The notes beneath the pieces are model-generated. The model did no database searches and was not told the origin of the DNA. It saw nothing but the letters and a program-made list of their open reading frames with translations. From Gordionus sp. m RMFG-2023 (taxonomy: Eukaryota; Nematomorpha; Gordioida; Chordodea; Parachordodidae): a DNA stretch of 64,000 nt. The stretch spans positions 56,337,301 through 56,401,300 of the forward strand of contig NC_088776.1 in the NCBI RefSeq assembly GCF_954871325.1, written 5' to 3'. Shown here piece by piece: positions 34,998-47,589 of this stretch (the stretch's first letter is position 1; each line of letters starts with the position of its first letter). The translations under genes and the position numbers were made by a program.

Positions 34998-37900
34998 ATG
35001 GCGAGCAATAATTTATATGATATATATGTCTTACTCAGGAACAATGCAATTCAAACAAGAAGGTTTTTTACACATCAAGAAAACCATGTTAGTAAATTTT
35101 GAATATGGTATTTATAATAAATATTTAACTAATATTAAAAGTAATAAGAAATGAGTTGAAAAGAATGGACAAATTAATTCAAATTTACATATATTTTTTA
35201 AAAATTTATATTACAATTCTTAAACAAGCATTATTGGATTCTTTCTTTATATTAAAACAAAATTTAAAAAAAACAAATATTCAAAAGAATAACAATCCCA
35301 TAATGTTTAATTATCTATAATATAAGAATTTATTCCAAAATATATTTTATTAATGCTTATAATAAACTTAAATAAGAATTATAATATTTCTTAACATAAG
35401 AACCATGAAGATAAAGTATCCCTTATGCAGCCAAATAAAAATCTGGAGGATATTGAGATGGGTATTTCAGGAAGTAATACAGAAATGGAATATGAAATCC
35501 CTAAATGGTATTTAAAAATATTTTACATTTATATCATATAATATTCTGATTTAAAAATTAAAATATATATTATTAGACATAAAAATGTTTTGAATATACT
35601 TATACATTTTTTTTTATATAATAGGGCTGTGTCAATTAAAAATTTTTTTTACCCAATGACATAAATACAGGGTGTGATTCTGGGTCAGAACATTCCCTAA
35701 TCGAATGTTTGCAGAATGCCTGTGTTAAAAAAATTTTCACTTTATAATTAAGCATATTACCAATCTTTAGAGAGTAAAAATCAGTTATAAACTGACAATA
35801 TTATAAAGAAATATAGTTTCATTTTAAATTTAAAATATTACAAGTAGGTATAAAATATTAAAGGTACTATAGCTCTATTATATAATAATGGGCATGACTA
35901 AAATACACGCCCCCGAAAACTACACACCCTTGTCAAAGAAGCTTAATTTAAATTATATTATTACAGAAGCGTATTTAGATTCATAAGATGAGTTAATAAA
36001 TGTTTTTTTTATTTAAAAAAAATATGGTAACATAGTAAAATTTTAAAAAAATTATTTTATTACATGACTAAACTAAGCGCCCCCCTATCAAAGAAGCTTA
36101 ATATATAAAAAATGACGCAGAATCATATATAACTTATTAAAAGGAATCAAAAAATGTTAATACTAAGTTTATAAATTATTTATTTATTGAGATTTTGAAA
36201 TTTCACTTAATATCTTCTTGACTAAGTTTTTTTTTTAATTTTACTATTTTGCCATATTTTTTTAAATCAAAAAACATTTTCTACTACGATTCTGTATTAA
36301 TATAATTTAAATTAATCTTAGTTTTTGGGGGTGTGTATTTTAGTCATGCCCTATGATAATATGCAGATTCATCAATTTATATAATTTTGATATTCTTCTG
36401 TAATTTTATTATCTTTATCAATCAATTTTTATAAATACACAATTCATTCAAAAACAAATCATATTTGGAAAAATTTATAAAAGTAAAACATCTCAAAAGT
36501 AAAATTTTATATCAATTGATGGATTTTCATAGAATTTTATAAAACAAAAATGTTATTAAAATTATTTCAAAATAATTTTATATTTATGACCAATTATTAA
36601 TTTATATTGATTAATATATGTGTTTTTTTATAAAATGAAAAATTACACAGGCTGGACATAGTGGAAGAGGTTAAAATTTAGTCCTTTAATATTTTTTTAA
36701 AATTTTTTACATTTTAGGTGAACTATGGAATAACTAAAATAAAACAGAAAGGTAATCTTCATATACAAACATATATAATAAAATATGGTTATATTTGAAA
36801 AAATACAATACTATTAAAATTTAAAATTGGATATAAAGACATCAGAAATAGATATTTCAAAAAAATGAATTAAATGTCTATCTTTTCAACATGTATCATC
36901 TAATTAATATTTTAGTCAGTCCCTGTAATTTTAATAAATAAATTAAGCAATGGTTCATAAGTTTATCTCAAAATTAAAAATTTATAAGATAATTATTTTA
37001 CACGATGGGACATATCTTTGGCTAAATTATATCTTCAAATTTAAATTATTTTGCTATTTTTTAACTTTAAAATCATTTATTTTAGCCTATGTTTATAAAA
37101 CTAAAAAAGTTGATTTTGCTGGAAATGTAGTATGTCTAAAATGTTTACACTATTAATTTTAAACAATTTTATTAGATATTACACATATTGCCTTTATTAT
37201 GCACATAGCCATTAATGCATATATATATGACATGGAATATTCCCGAATCATTAATTGTCAGTTTTAGACATCCTTCAAAGATTCTAGAACATTTCAGAAA
37301 ATAGAGAAATCTCAAGAAAAAAAACTCCCCAGGAAAAAAAACTCCTGGAATTTTTTTTCATATAGAATTTAAGACCTAAGTCATATTTTTATTTGGATTA
37401 TAATGGATATACTCATATTTATAATTTATAGACATATTAGTTCTTCTGAAAAAATAATATAAAAATATAATATATTAATAAGCTAATTTTTTTTAGGCCC
37501 TAATACATTATTTAAAGATTACTCATATACCCTCCATAAAAAATTCTTAAATAAGATCAAATGCTGGAGTTCAAATTGGTACTGGGAAAAAATACCCCAT
37601 TAAAATGTAGACTAAATTTGACAAAATTTTATAATAAAATATATTTATTTTATAATAAAATATATTTATTTTATTGTAAATCATGATTATTTAATACAAA
37701 TTTAATAATTTAGAATAATAATTATATGGGTTGACTTCGAATATTTAAGGAAATCGCTCTTATAAAATCTGAAGGGCTTCATACCCCATCATAGTACTCG
37801 CAAAGTTTCTTTAACCGAATCTGGGTATTAAAACTCTGCGATTTTGTTTTCAGTGTCCAACTATCTACACGCCATCGTTCAAGTTTGGCTTCATCGGTAG

Positions 37901-40900
37901 CCACTTCGCATTCCCTTTTTTTATTCAATACCAAGATTGTTGGGTGTTTATATCCAACCAGATTAGAATAACGATGATTCCAACCTTCGCATTGATTATT
38001 TATGCGTTCTTCATCGGAATAGAGTGCTCTAATTAACGTTTCAAGTTTCTGGAGAAAATCGAGGCTTAATTGAGAATTGCTTGACAAATTCTATATTTAT
38101 GAAAAAAAAGTCCGGTGGTTTTTTTCCTGGGATTTTTTTTTCCGGGGTTTTATTTCCTGAGGTTTTTTTTTCCTATAACTAACATTAAGAAAATTGGAAC
38201 GGAATAGGAGCAAGAACATTTTAAATTTTTGTAGGAATTAAAACTAAACTAAAATTTAATGAAACTGATGCAACACGAAAAAAATACCCTTGTTTAGAGT
38301 ACCTTAATATTAATAGAATATTATTTTTTAGATAAACCATCGTAAAATTAAAAATTTAAGGCAGACATTTAAAAAAGGCACTCAGGTGTCATGTTAGTCA
38401 CCCTCCGTTGAATTTTTAGATAATTAAAATATTGATATGGGCGTTTGCAAATAATTATAAAAAATAATACAAAACAACTCAAAGTTTATAAGTTCTCGAT
38501 GGGGGAAGGGGATTATATAAAAAAAAATAATATAAGATGTCAATTAAATTTATTTATACTTTTTTCAAAGTGAAAGAGTTGGATACCTTGCACCAACAAC
38601 AGTCTAGCAGGCCAACATTCGACGAATATTCCCCCCTGGAAAACGAAATTCAATCGAAAAGTCATCAACTTGTTCAGGTATTCCTATTATTTAACTTTCC
38701 TGAATTTTATTTTGCACAAACTATTCATTCATTAAAATGCATTTTAAAGCGGGGTATGATAAGAATCAGCTGGTGACACGCCATTTTAGTTTCTCATTTA
38801 ATTTTTTATATATATTATAAACGAAACGTCCTTAATTTTATCCTATGCAGTGACATTATAATACTTATACCTTAGGGCCGCATTTAAAATATAACGGTTT
38901 GTTCAAGCGTTGCGTTATTTAACGAATCGTTATTACAAAGTAAAGTCAATAAATAGGTATAAATATGAAGTGTTAGGAAGATAACGCTATGATAAAATTT
39001 GAAAAACATATTACGCGATGCATTGATAAAAAATATGCAACGATTATAAAAATAATAGCGAATTCGATAAAAGGGTATATGATTTTTTAAAAATATTATA
39101 TAAAATTCGTGATGCGTGATATATAGCTCTTATGCCCTTTGTTTTCCTCATTTCCAACTAATTGGAACAAAATTTAATTTGGGTATAAAGTAAAATATGA
39201 TCGTTTGTAGGCAAGCCGCACGTACTTGTAGGCGTAACATTCTGAAAAATGTTGCAGACGCCCATAGGCTTTGTAAAAAAAAGAGAGCGGGTCAAACTAC
39301 AAGAGCCTATTACCGAGAACTGCAGAATAATTTAATTAATTTAAGGGTGGGTTTTGGATTCTTTTTATTTAAATTAAATTTATGGTGTTATACTTTAACA
39401 TTAATTTTGCGAAAAATTCAAGTCATACAGACGATTTGATATTTGTTAGAAAAAAAGCAGACGATTTAGTTTAAGATTAGGAAATATCATGTAGAGTGTT
39501 ATATTGTTAAGGTTAAGATTGTTTTTTTAAGAATAATGAAAAAAAAAGAAAAGATTAATTAAGTAGGGTTAGGGAAAAAATAATATAGATTATTAAATTA
39601 TAAAGATTAAAAAAATAAAAATTATTTATAGTGATTTAGTTAAGTTTTGAGAAATAGTTGTTAATAGGTAATTTAGATAGGAAAAAAGAGTGTATTTATA
39701 TAAATTGATGATTGAATGTATTCATATAAATTGAATGATAAGTAAACTTGTTAAGCAAAGAAAAAATAAAGGTGAGTTATTTTTGGTGATTTGAAGATGT
39801 TTAAGGAATATATATATATAAAGATACTTGATATTTTTCTTAGTTGTAGTTTATGGAAAAATTATATATAGATTAAGATTATAAATTCTTTCAAGAAAAT
39901 TGTGAATTTGATAAGGATTGTAGAGGTGATAAAAAAATAGTGATATATAGTGATCCAAATTAGTATTTGATTGAGTGTCTTGTAAAAAATTGTAGTAATG
40001 GTGAAGATAATGTGTAAGATTGATAAGGAAATATTTAAATAAAAATATAAGAAATAAAAAGTTAGCCTGATTCTTGAGGTAAGAAGAAACATTGTATCAT
40101 GGATAGTTATATGTGATTTATTATAATCTTGGTATAAAGGATTGCCCCGAAGCTGGGGAAATTTTTTTTATTAAATTTTCCCGCTCTCCCTATGACTATT
40201 TTAACCCGGCCTCACTCGTAAAATAGATATTGTTCAAGTTAACTCACCAAGCTTGGAAAAAAGGTGTTGCATGGGCACCCAGGCCTGGCTTTCGGGATTG
40301 GCCACATCATATTCAAATTAATATAATCGCATCAGGCTGAATTAGGGATAAGATTTATTTATAAAATGTATTTAATTTTGATATTATTTATCTATGCTTT
40401 CCAAAATGTGAAGAATAATTAAATATAAAGCTTTATTATAATATATTTAATTTGATATTTTCAGATGCTATCCCATTGCCAAACTCTGGCCAAAAAACTT
40501 TCCTCATTTTCCACGGTCTATTCTCCCAAATCCGAAAAATCCTTGCACAAAAATATAACATCCTATCTCGTAACCACTTTATGCGAACTCACGTCCGCAT
40601 TCCGTTTATCGCAATCAAACTATCTTAAACGTTAACATTTTATTTTATTCTTCATTTTCTTTTGCTTTTGATATTGTATTTTGATTTATATTCTTTTTTT
40701 CCCCCAAATAATGTTAATTTTAAAATACCAAAGCTCTTATATTTATAGAAAGAATACAGAAATTAATTTAGATCCAACATAATTTATATTAAAGGGTGCT
40801 GTCAGTAAAAATTTATAAAGAGTGGCTCAAGACAAATAGCATTTTCATTCATTATCGGTAATATAGTTCAAAAAATAAGCATATCTTTCTTTCGTATTTC

Positions 40901-43740
40901 TAAATTTAAAAGTTAAAAATCCAACATCTAAAACATTTAGCGCAATGTTAAAGGATGATTTTATTTCATTTTTTTAAGAAAAGACTGACATAAATATGGT
41001 ATAATATGGCCATTTTACCCCAACTCTAAAAATTTTTTTTTTAATAGATTAGAACTTATTTATTTATTATTATTATAGAAATTGAGAGGCGCAAAACCAT
41101 CTATTCGGATATCATGAACCTCGATGATTATAGCCATAAAAGTCATTTAACTAATAAAGGTACCTGTGAAAATTATAAATAAGATTTAGAAACTTGAGAC
41201 CCGTGCGTAAAATTTAAATAAAAAAGAATCAGGGTCTAGCGAAACAAGGTTGAGCCGAAATACCCCAAATTATAAAAGCTGGATCATGTTAAAAATTGAC
41301 TTTTTTTTAAATACAAACCCACACCTTCCATTTTATTATGTTCTTGGTTGTTGTATATTTTACATTATTAAATTCGTATGGCATAATTTTTTTTTTAATA
41401 TTAGCAGTTGATACTATTATAAGCAGTTCGGACACGGCTATCATGCAGGAAACAGCTGTTATAATGACCGAAAAAGAATCAAACCGCTCAAATAATTCGC
41501 AACCTAAAAATTCTTACCAATTTGATCCCGATATCCTTGAAACTAATTTTCAGGTATTTGCAAACGAATATCCTCCAAAATGTTATTTTTTTATTTTTGC
41601 CCCATAATTATTTTTGAAAGTGTTTTTTTAAAAAAAATCAATGAATATATATATTTCCTGTAATCCCACGCATTATGACCAGGGTTGCCAGATTCATTTA
41701 AATCAAAAATAAAAATGGGATTTAACCATAATTCCAAAAAAAAGGATTTTTTATAACGAATATGGATGTTAAACTTGTCTTTTTTAAACTGTAATTTATA
41801 TTTGTTTTTCCCTTTCTCGAAGATATGGATAATAAAAAATAAACAAAGAATAAGATGCCCTTTTAAATATACGATTGAATTAAAATAACTTTTTTAAAAA
41901 AATGATAGCGTATACGTCTCTGGTTAAGCTATTTTTAATTATTTTATTTATTTATTTTAAAAAAATTTATATAAAAAAATATTTGGAGAATTCATTTTAA
42001 GAATATCGGGCATCAGCGTAAGAATCGGGAGAAAGCGTAAATCTATACGGCGTGTTTTAACGTTAATTAAAGTTTCAAAAAAATGAGAAATTTCGCCAAA
42101 AGGCATAAGATCTGGCAACTCTGATTATAACATTTTAAAGCTTCCCACCTCCCCCACCTCCACCTTTAGAAACAAACTTCCATATTCCCTACCGCAAAAC
42201 CCAGACATGGGAAAGAATATGTGAGCGGAAGAGAAGATTGCTAAGAAGGAGATGTGTAAATAAAATAGGGAAAGAAAAAAGTGGAAGAAAGAATATTTTA
42301 AGGGTTGATTTAAAGGAATATTTGAAAGGAAACACTGAAGGTCAATTTTTTTTTCCAATTAAAAGTGATTTATAAATAACTCTTAAACTACTTATTAAAA
42401 ACTATATGAGACATAATTTTAAAATACATATTAAAAATTTCTTTAAAAAAAAACAAACATTAAAACCAAAAAACGAAGTTAAAAAGGGTCATCTATATCT
42501 GGCTACGGCCTCTGAATAATTTAAAATGATAACGTAAAATTTCGAAACTAATTTGTTGTTTAATCTAAAATGCCAAATTTATTGTTTTTTGTGGCCTCAA
42601 TTGACGGATTCGTTCGATTAAGAATTTCGCCTGTTTTTAAACAGTTTTTTTGATACCATGATTGGCATAAAATATATTGTTTTTGGATAGATGTGAATAT
42701 TTTTGTGATTTTATTTTCTCAGCAATACCTAATGGATCCTTATTATTAAAAGGCCAATGCGTTTCCAGCCAAGAGTATGTCCATCAGGCCGTTAATTATT
42801 GATAATATAAAACTGGTCGCATATTTTTATTGATTTTTAGATACATTTTGGAAATCAATTATACCATATTTTTTTTGAAAAAAAAAACTTTTCAATCATT
42901 AATTTTCCATTATATCAAAAAGAATGCTTTCACGGATATAGATTGGGGCTTAAATTATTAAGGAATGCTATTAATTTTTATAATTTTACACCCTAAAAGA
43001 CCTGAGTGTCATCAAAAAGTTGACAGAAAATATTTATTTTAAAAAAATGATTTGGAAGATTAATCTCTTTTGCCATTTGTTGACTTTTTTTTTTACAGGA
43101 TTGCCATTTATGTTTAAATACTAAAAAAATTTTTTTTATAATTAAACATCTAAGACAAATCATCAAATCATGATCCAAGACCAAAAACAGTCCAAAGCAC
43201 CCTTGTTCTTGCTTGAACAAGAGGAGAATTTTTACGCCATCAGGGAGAAAGAAGTTCAGAATCTTGTAAAATCGATCACAGATTTGAACGTTATTTTCAA
43301 GGATTTGTCACAAATTGTTGTTGAACAGGTTTTTTTAATTGTTATTTGTGTGAATTTCGGATGAGACAAATAGCTTAATAAGATGAAGAAAAGAAAGCTA
43401 AAGCAAATAATGAATAAAATAAAGAAAGTAATAAATTATGAGAATTAAAAAATATATATAGAGGAAGGAATTTGGAAATAGGTATATAAAAATGGAATAG
43501 AAAACAAATGAGAAATAAATATAAACTTATATATTTGTAAAATATTGGTAGGGAACCCTCGTGGATCGCATAGACTACAACATGGAAAAATCATCGGCCA
43601 TCGTGGCTTCCGGTCTTAGTCAGCTGACTCGAGCCTCTGCTTACCAAAAATCTTACAGCCACAAAAAATTTATTTGTATATTGTTATTAGCTTTTTTGGT
43701 TGTTTTCATGGCCATCTTATTGATCCTTTTTAAAATATGA
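34998..43740 (+). CDS. STX16: Syntaxin-16 (Qa-SNARE, Tlg2 type), complete, 10 coding exons
   Basis: Tail-anchored Qa-SNARE that drives fusion of endosome-derived vesicles with the trans-Golgi network. Exons: 34998-35087, 35401-35507, 36651-36669, 36718-36751, 38571-38677, 40465-40630, 41079-41159, 41408-41553, 43155-43328, 43552-43740; the reading phase is kept at all nine junctions (370 codons). The start is chosen because the first exon reads MASNNLYDIYVLLRNN, which lines up with the N-terminal LLLRNN peptide that in this family contacts the SM protein VPS45. Next come PKW..IVEEV and IKQKVKEL leading into the Habc helices (about 70-180), a variable linker, the Qa-SNARE helix (REKEVQNLVKSITDLN, then IVVEQ with the zero-layer Gln at about 308, then DRIDYN), and one hydrophobic anchor (about 348-368) ending four bases before the stop. 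Oddities: a 19-nt exon, and a ninth exon whose acceptor could instead be at 43190, shortening the linker by 12 residues. A donor GTTAGT ends exon 1. Confidence 0.95.
35890..36352. mobile_element. MITE with GGGCATGACTAAAATACACG ends, in a syntaxin-16 intron
   Basis: The left end GGGCATGACTAAAATACACG faces CGTGTATTTTAGTCATGCCC-type sequence at 36331-36351. Flanks ATAATAAT and ATGATAAT agree at 7 of 8, fitting a hAT-like insertion. The left subterminal block (CATGACTAAA...CAAAGAAGCTTAAT) is repeated about 171 bases further in, at 36063-36105. Confidence 0.65.
36651..36669 (+). CDS. STX16: 19-nt microexon of syntaxin-16
   Basis: The acceptor ACACAG precedes and GTTAAA follows a 19-base segment. 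It completes the Trp codon split across the previous donor (TG|G) and adds LDIVEE, giving the K-W-L-D-I-V-E-E-V-N-Y order expected in the family (human K-W-V-D-G-V-D-E-I-Q-Y, from memory). The next intron, 36670-36717, is only 48 bases. Skipping this exon would break the frame, so it should be constitutive. Confidence 0.85.
37315..38177 (-). mobile_element. Mutator-like element remnant with A/CC-rich ends
   Basis: The left end has AAAAAACTCCCCAGGAAAA followed by AAACTCCTGGAA. The right end, 38110-38177, has TTTTTTTCCTGGGA, CCGGGGTTTTATTTCCTGAGG and more T-runs, so the two are roughly inverted. A Mutator-like transposase fragment lies between them. No matching 9-bp flank was found. It is inside the syntaxin-16 intron 36752-38570. 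Confidence 0.5.
37779..38087 (-). pseudogene. Mutator-like transposase-associated C-terminal fragment
   Basis: An open frame of 102 codons reads RINNQCEGWNHRYSNLVGY then KHPTILVLNKKRE. The N-N-x-x-E-G-W-x-x-x-F/Y...HP-T-I/F-W pattern is typical of the region after the catalytic core in the MULE transposases common in animals. The rest (KLERWRVDSWTLKTKSQSF, RLKKLCEYYDG) also fits. It is short of the catalytic domain and lies antisense in an intron, so it is a remnant rather than a gene. Confidence 0.7.
39125..39360. repeat. Dispersed repeat R1, copy 2
   Basis: See the shared blocks listed for 33628-33900; the strongest is GGCAAGCCGCACGTACTTGT at about 39211. The frame at 39197-39439 lies across it and is not conserved in the other copies. 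It is in a syntaxin-16 intron. Confidence 0.6.
39361..40464. other. C-poor stretch in a syntaxin-16 intron
   Basis: From about 39430 to 40110 the + strand is rich in G, A and T but has very few C. A less biased patch follows at 40140-40310 (GCCCCGAAGCTGGGG, ACCCAGGCCTGGCTTTCGGG). Nothing is recognised as coding. Confidence 0.45.
41680..42123. mobile_element. Non-autonomous hAT MITE with CAGGGTTGCCAGA ends
   Basis: 444 bp. The left end CAGGGTTGCCAGA faces TCTGGCAACTCTG, and flanks ATTATGAC (41672-41679) and ATTATAAC (42124-42131) agree at 7 of 8. The terminal decamer equals that of the transposase-bearing element at 47259, so the two belong to one mobilisation group. It lies in the syntaxin-16 intron 41554-43154. 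Confidence 0.8.
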
Positions 43741-45116
43741 AAATGATTTCAAACAAAGAAAAACGCCTTTTAAAAAAGAAATTAAGAAGAACGCGGTAAC
43801 ATCGCACGTATCAAGGGGAGAAGATGAAGAATATCTCACTTTTATTAATTTTATTCTTTTTAAAAATCTATTATTTATCATGGAATTCGTTTGCTCTAAA
43901 ACTATAAATGCAGTACCGTAATATACCGCCAAAATAATTATTTAATTACTAGAGAGTTTTTTAAGTTAAATTTTGGCCTCCACCATCTTTCTAGGATACA
44001 AACAGTCATCGCCTTGTCAACTTCCATTAACTATTAGATAGCTATTAGTCTTAAAAACCACTTTTCTAATGTTTCATGAATTCTATGATTTTGGGCGCGT
44101 TTGTGTGTGCACATTATTATTCGTTCGTGAAAGTTTCATTTGTCATACTTTCGTGAGAGGAACTAATTTAATAGTTTTAGAATCTTAATCATTCCTTTTA
44201 TTTATCGCAAGTTAAACGACTAACACTTATTAGTTAAAAAAATAATTAGTCTATAATATCAAGATTTTATGTTTTTTTTTCGAGGATTAAGTAATCATAT
44301 GAATGCATCATTTATTATATATATTTTTTTACCTTAAATTCGTTTTGTAATAATATACATATTTATTTTATACTGACGAAACCAAGTGATGATTAAAACG
44401 CCATATTCGTAATTATATATTTATTTATAATATGCCATGTTTTATTACGATACTATTTTATATACTATAAAAATAATATATTCTTCAAAGAAGATATATA
44501 AAACAAATTTGGAAATGCTAGGTTGAGTATTATAATGTTCTATATCCAGCGTCTACATGACAGAATATTCACTAGAAGTAAACAATCCGCCCTCAAAAAC
44601 TTAAACCCACCCCTCTAAAAAAATTTTGCATTCGCGTCAATATTTTCACACGAATTACACATTTTTAATTATAGTTTCATATATTTTAAAATTCTCCCTC
44701 TATTGCAAACTAAATAAAGTAAATGTAAAAGATTTATTATTTAAACCATAGGAACCCCCTCAGTTAATGAATGCAATGAATTATTATAGTATATTGTTTC
44801 GCATGAATATGAGTTTGCTTATAGAATCTATAACCTTTTTAAATTACATTTTAAAAGTTAACAGAAAATTATCCAGAAATAAGTTTTATTTGAAAAATAA
44901 TGACTAAGATTGTATGCAATGTACAAATTTGGTTTATGTTTTGCAATGCCATTATAAAGGTCTATAAGCAATATATTTTGCCTAAATATATAATAGATAT
45001 CTTACCAATAAATTTTTACTACCTCTGACTTACCACCTTTAAATGCTTGCCCCATACACATTTTAAAAACTTTGAAAACTAGTTGTACACCTCCTTGTTC
45101 ATGTCATGTAGAAGAC
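43741..45116. other. 3' region of syntaxin-16 and intergenic DNA, nothing recognised
   Basis: AT-rich. AATAAA near 44713 is one possible poly(A) signal. No repeat family was assigned. Confidence 0.4.
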
Positions 45117-45321
45117 TATTGTAGTTAAACGGCTCTGGGTCGATTTTTAAAAACGGCTCGATTAAAATTTTAGCCAAACGAATACTATTATTAGCCTGGA
45201 AACTTTGCTCATAGATAGCATAAAACTTTGGACCTCTATTTGCCAAATCTCGAGACTTCCATAATATTATTTTGGTTAAAAAGCTTTTTTTAATCGATCT
45301 TCAGGCCTTTTAACAATACTA
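45117..45321. mobile_element. MITE of the TAGTGTTG family
   Basis: About 205 bp with TATTGTAGTTAAACGGCTC at the left and CCTTTTAACAATACTA at the right. The core TTTGCTCATAGATAGCATA and ATTTGCCAAATCTCGAG are as in the copies at 18276 and 53657. No matching flanks. Confidence 0.65.
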
Positions 45322-45610
45322 ATGTAAGCTCTGTCTGTATGAATTTTTTAAAAATAATTCAGGACAGCATTTTAAAAAGAAGCAAGTATTTCTTGTATTT
45401 TAGATAGGATATAACAATTTAAAAATATAAATAAAGGATCATTCTAAATTATATTTTAACATTTTTGTTGCAGAAATATAAGAATAATATAGTACTGAAG
45501 AATTCATTTATCATAAAAAAGCATTTTGCGAATAAAGTGGATATGGAACATTATAATACCCAGCCGTCGAAACGTTAGAATTGTAAGAGAAAAATGGAAA
45601 AAGTTCCGGG

Positions 45611-45671
45611 TAGTGTTGTAATACGGCTCGATGTTAACCGTTCTTAAAAATCTAGCCGTTTAACAACTCTA
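45611..45671. mobile_element. MITE of the TAGTGTTG family, 61-bp end-to-end remnant
   Basis: TAGTGTTGTAATACGGCTCG is followed at once by the hairpin strand TTCTTAAAAATCTAGCCG and TTTAACAACTCTA, so only the two ends are left and the core is missing. Confidence 0.55.
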
Positions 45672-47250
45672 CTCGTAACCAATTAAAAAATTTAAAATAG
45701 CTCTAATCTACATCAAAATAATTAGAAAAATACTTATACAAAGTTATTTCTTTAAGTTAATTTGTTTTCAAGATTATAATAGGACTAACTCAAAATTAAA
45801 CTTGGAAAATGAACAACTTTTTGTATACTCAAAAATCAGCCCAAAATGAATATATATTGAATTTAAGCAAACTAGACATATTTTATGAAATATATAATGT
45901 TTAATAAAAAAAATTTATCTTATCTTTTTAGCTTTATTTAGTAAAAAAATAAAAAAATTTATGCATCTTTTGGCTTCCTTAAAGTAAGTTCTTGTTTAGC
46001 CTAGCCAAATTTTTTTTTATTGAGTCCTACCCATTGGTCCTACTTTAATATATTGATAGAAAATAATTCAGAAAAGTTTAATATTTTCTTCAGTCTAGCT
46101 AAATATAATACTATTTGAATTAATATAAAGTATATAAATGAATATATAAATTTTTTTTCATATAATGTAATATATATTTATTTTTACCATTTGTTTTTGC
46201 TTAGAGAAAGAAAATTAAAATCAAAACTGGATAATTGCGACTTGTAAAAATTAAAGTTTTCGTACTTATCCGATTTTTCACAATTATAAGACTAAATTTT
46301 AATTATTTACAATATAAACCAATTTGGTGCTAATAGAAATATATTATATGTACAAAATATATTAAATTTGTTATACGATTTTTATTATTAAGATAATAAT
46401 TACTAAGATATTTTTTAAAATCACTAAAAATATTTTTCCAGAAATTTGTGTCTAATCTGTGATATAACATGATTTTTTTTTAATTTTGCCTCGCCCAAGC
46501 TTGGTTATATTAGTCACCAAAATTTAACAGGTTAAAATTATTATTATCATAAAATATTTCAATGATAAATATACCTATTCTAAGGATAAATACAAAGGCA
46601 AATTAATCCACATATGTATGTGCATACCGGATAAAGATATTTTCTCGGTTTTAACCACTAGGTTCTATCAACAACTAATTTCCTAGTATTTTATCACTAA
46701 TTTTTGGTTTAAACGTTTCTACTAATTTATTTATTTCTTTACCTTTTTTTTTCTTGGATAATCTTATGCTTTGTATAATAATCGTAAAAATTAAAATGAA
46801 AAAGTAAAATAATCAAACAAATGTAATAATCTTTATTTTCTTCTTTTTACGAGGTTTTTATAACCCCCTACCCCCCCCCCCCCCAAAAAAATAAATAAAA
46901 TAAATATAAATAAATAATGTTTAAAAAAAAATATTGACAAATAATATTGATAAAAAAATAATATGGATAATAAAATAAAAAAAATAAATATTCTTAATGA
47001 CTTGCACTAATTACAAAATAAGGAATATTTACAACAGATATCAAATCTCTTCATATCTTGACTTCTATTAGGCAATCAAGTTCAGATATCTCTTCTACAA
47101 CATCATTCATATCATCACTTTCTGCACTATCATATCCTTCTAGGAAATAAGATTAGTTCTATTGTTTATAAAAAGAATAAACCTTCCAATTCTTGATTAC
47201 AAATTATCCTGATCATTTAATATGCCACGGTAGCTTGCATTATCATCATG
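45672..47250. other. Intergenic, nothing recognised
   Basis: AT-rich, with a 17-base C-run at about 46868-46884. Confidence 0.4.
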
Positions 47251-47589
47251 TATGTAAGCAGGGTTGCCATGTCTCCCCCCGTCAGCGGGAGACTCCGCTA
47301 TTTTTTAGTTTACACGCAGACAACTCTCTCCCGCAAAACTACCGCAATTGGAAATCTACCGTAATTTTTTAATTTCTTTCGCATTTTTTTTTTTAGTATT
47401 TTAACATTTTTAATATATAAATAATAATTTTGAGAGACATTAATTAATTATTTTTATATTTTTAATATTTATTCGAAAAACATGTCTAATTTGTTAATTT
47501 CTTTCTATCCTGTTTTATTTTTATCCAATAATAAATCAACATCATTTCATTCATATAAGTCAGTACAGGGGAGTATATCAACATCGATA

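Noticed and set aside
39197-39439. 80-codon frame with a basic, Cys-containing start (CRQAARTCRRNILK)
   Set aside because: It lies over repeat R1, and the other R1 copies do not keep the frame.
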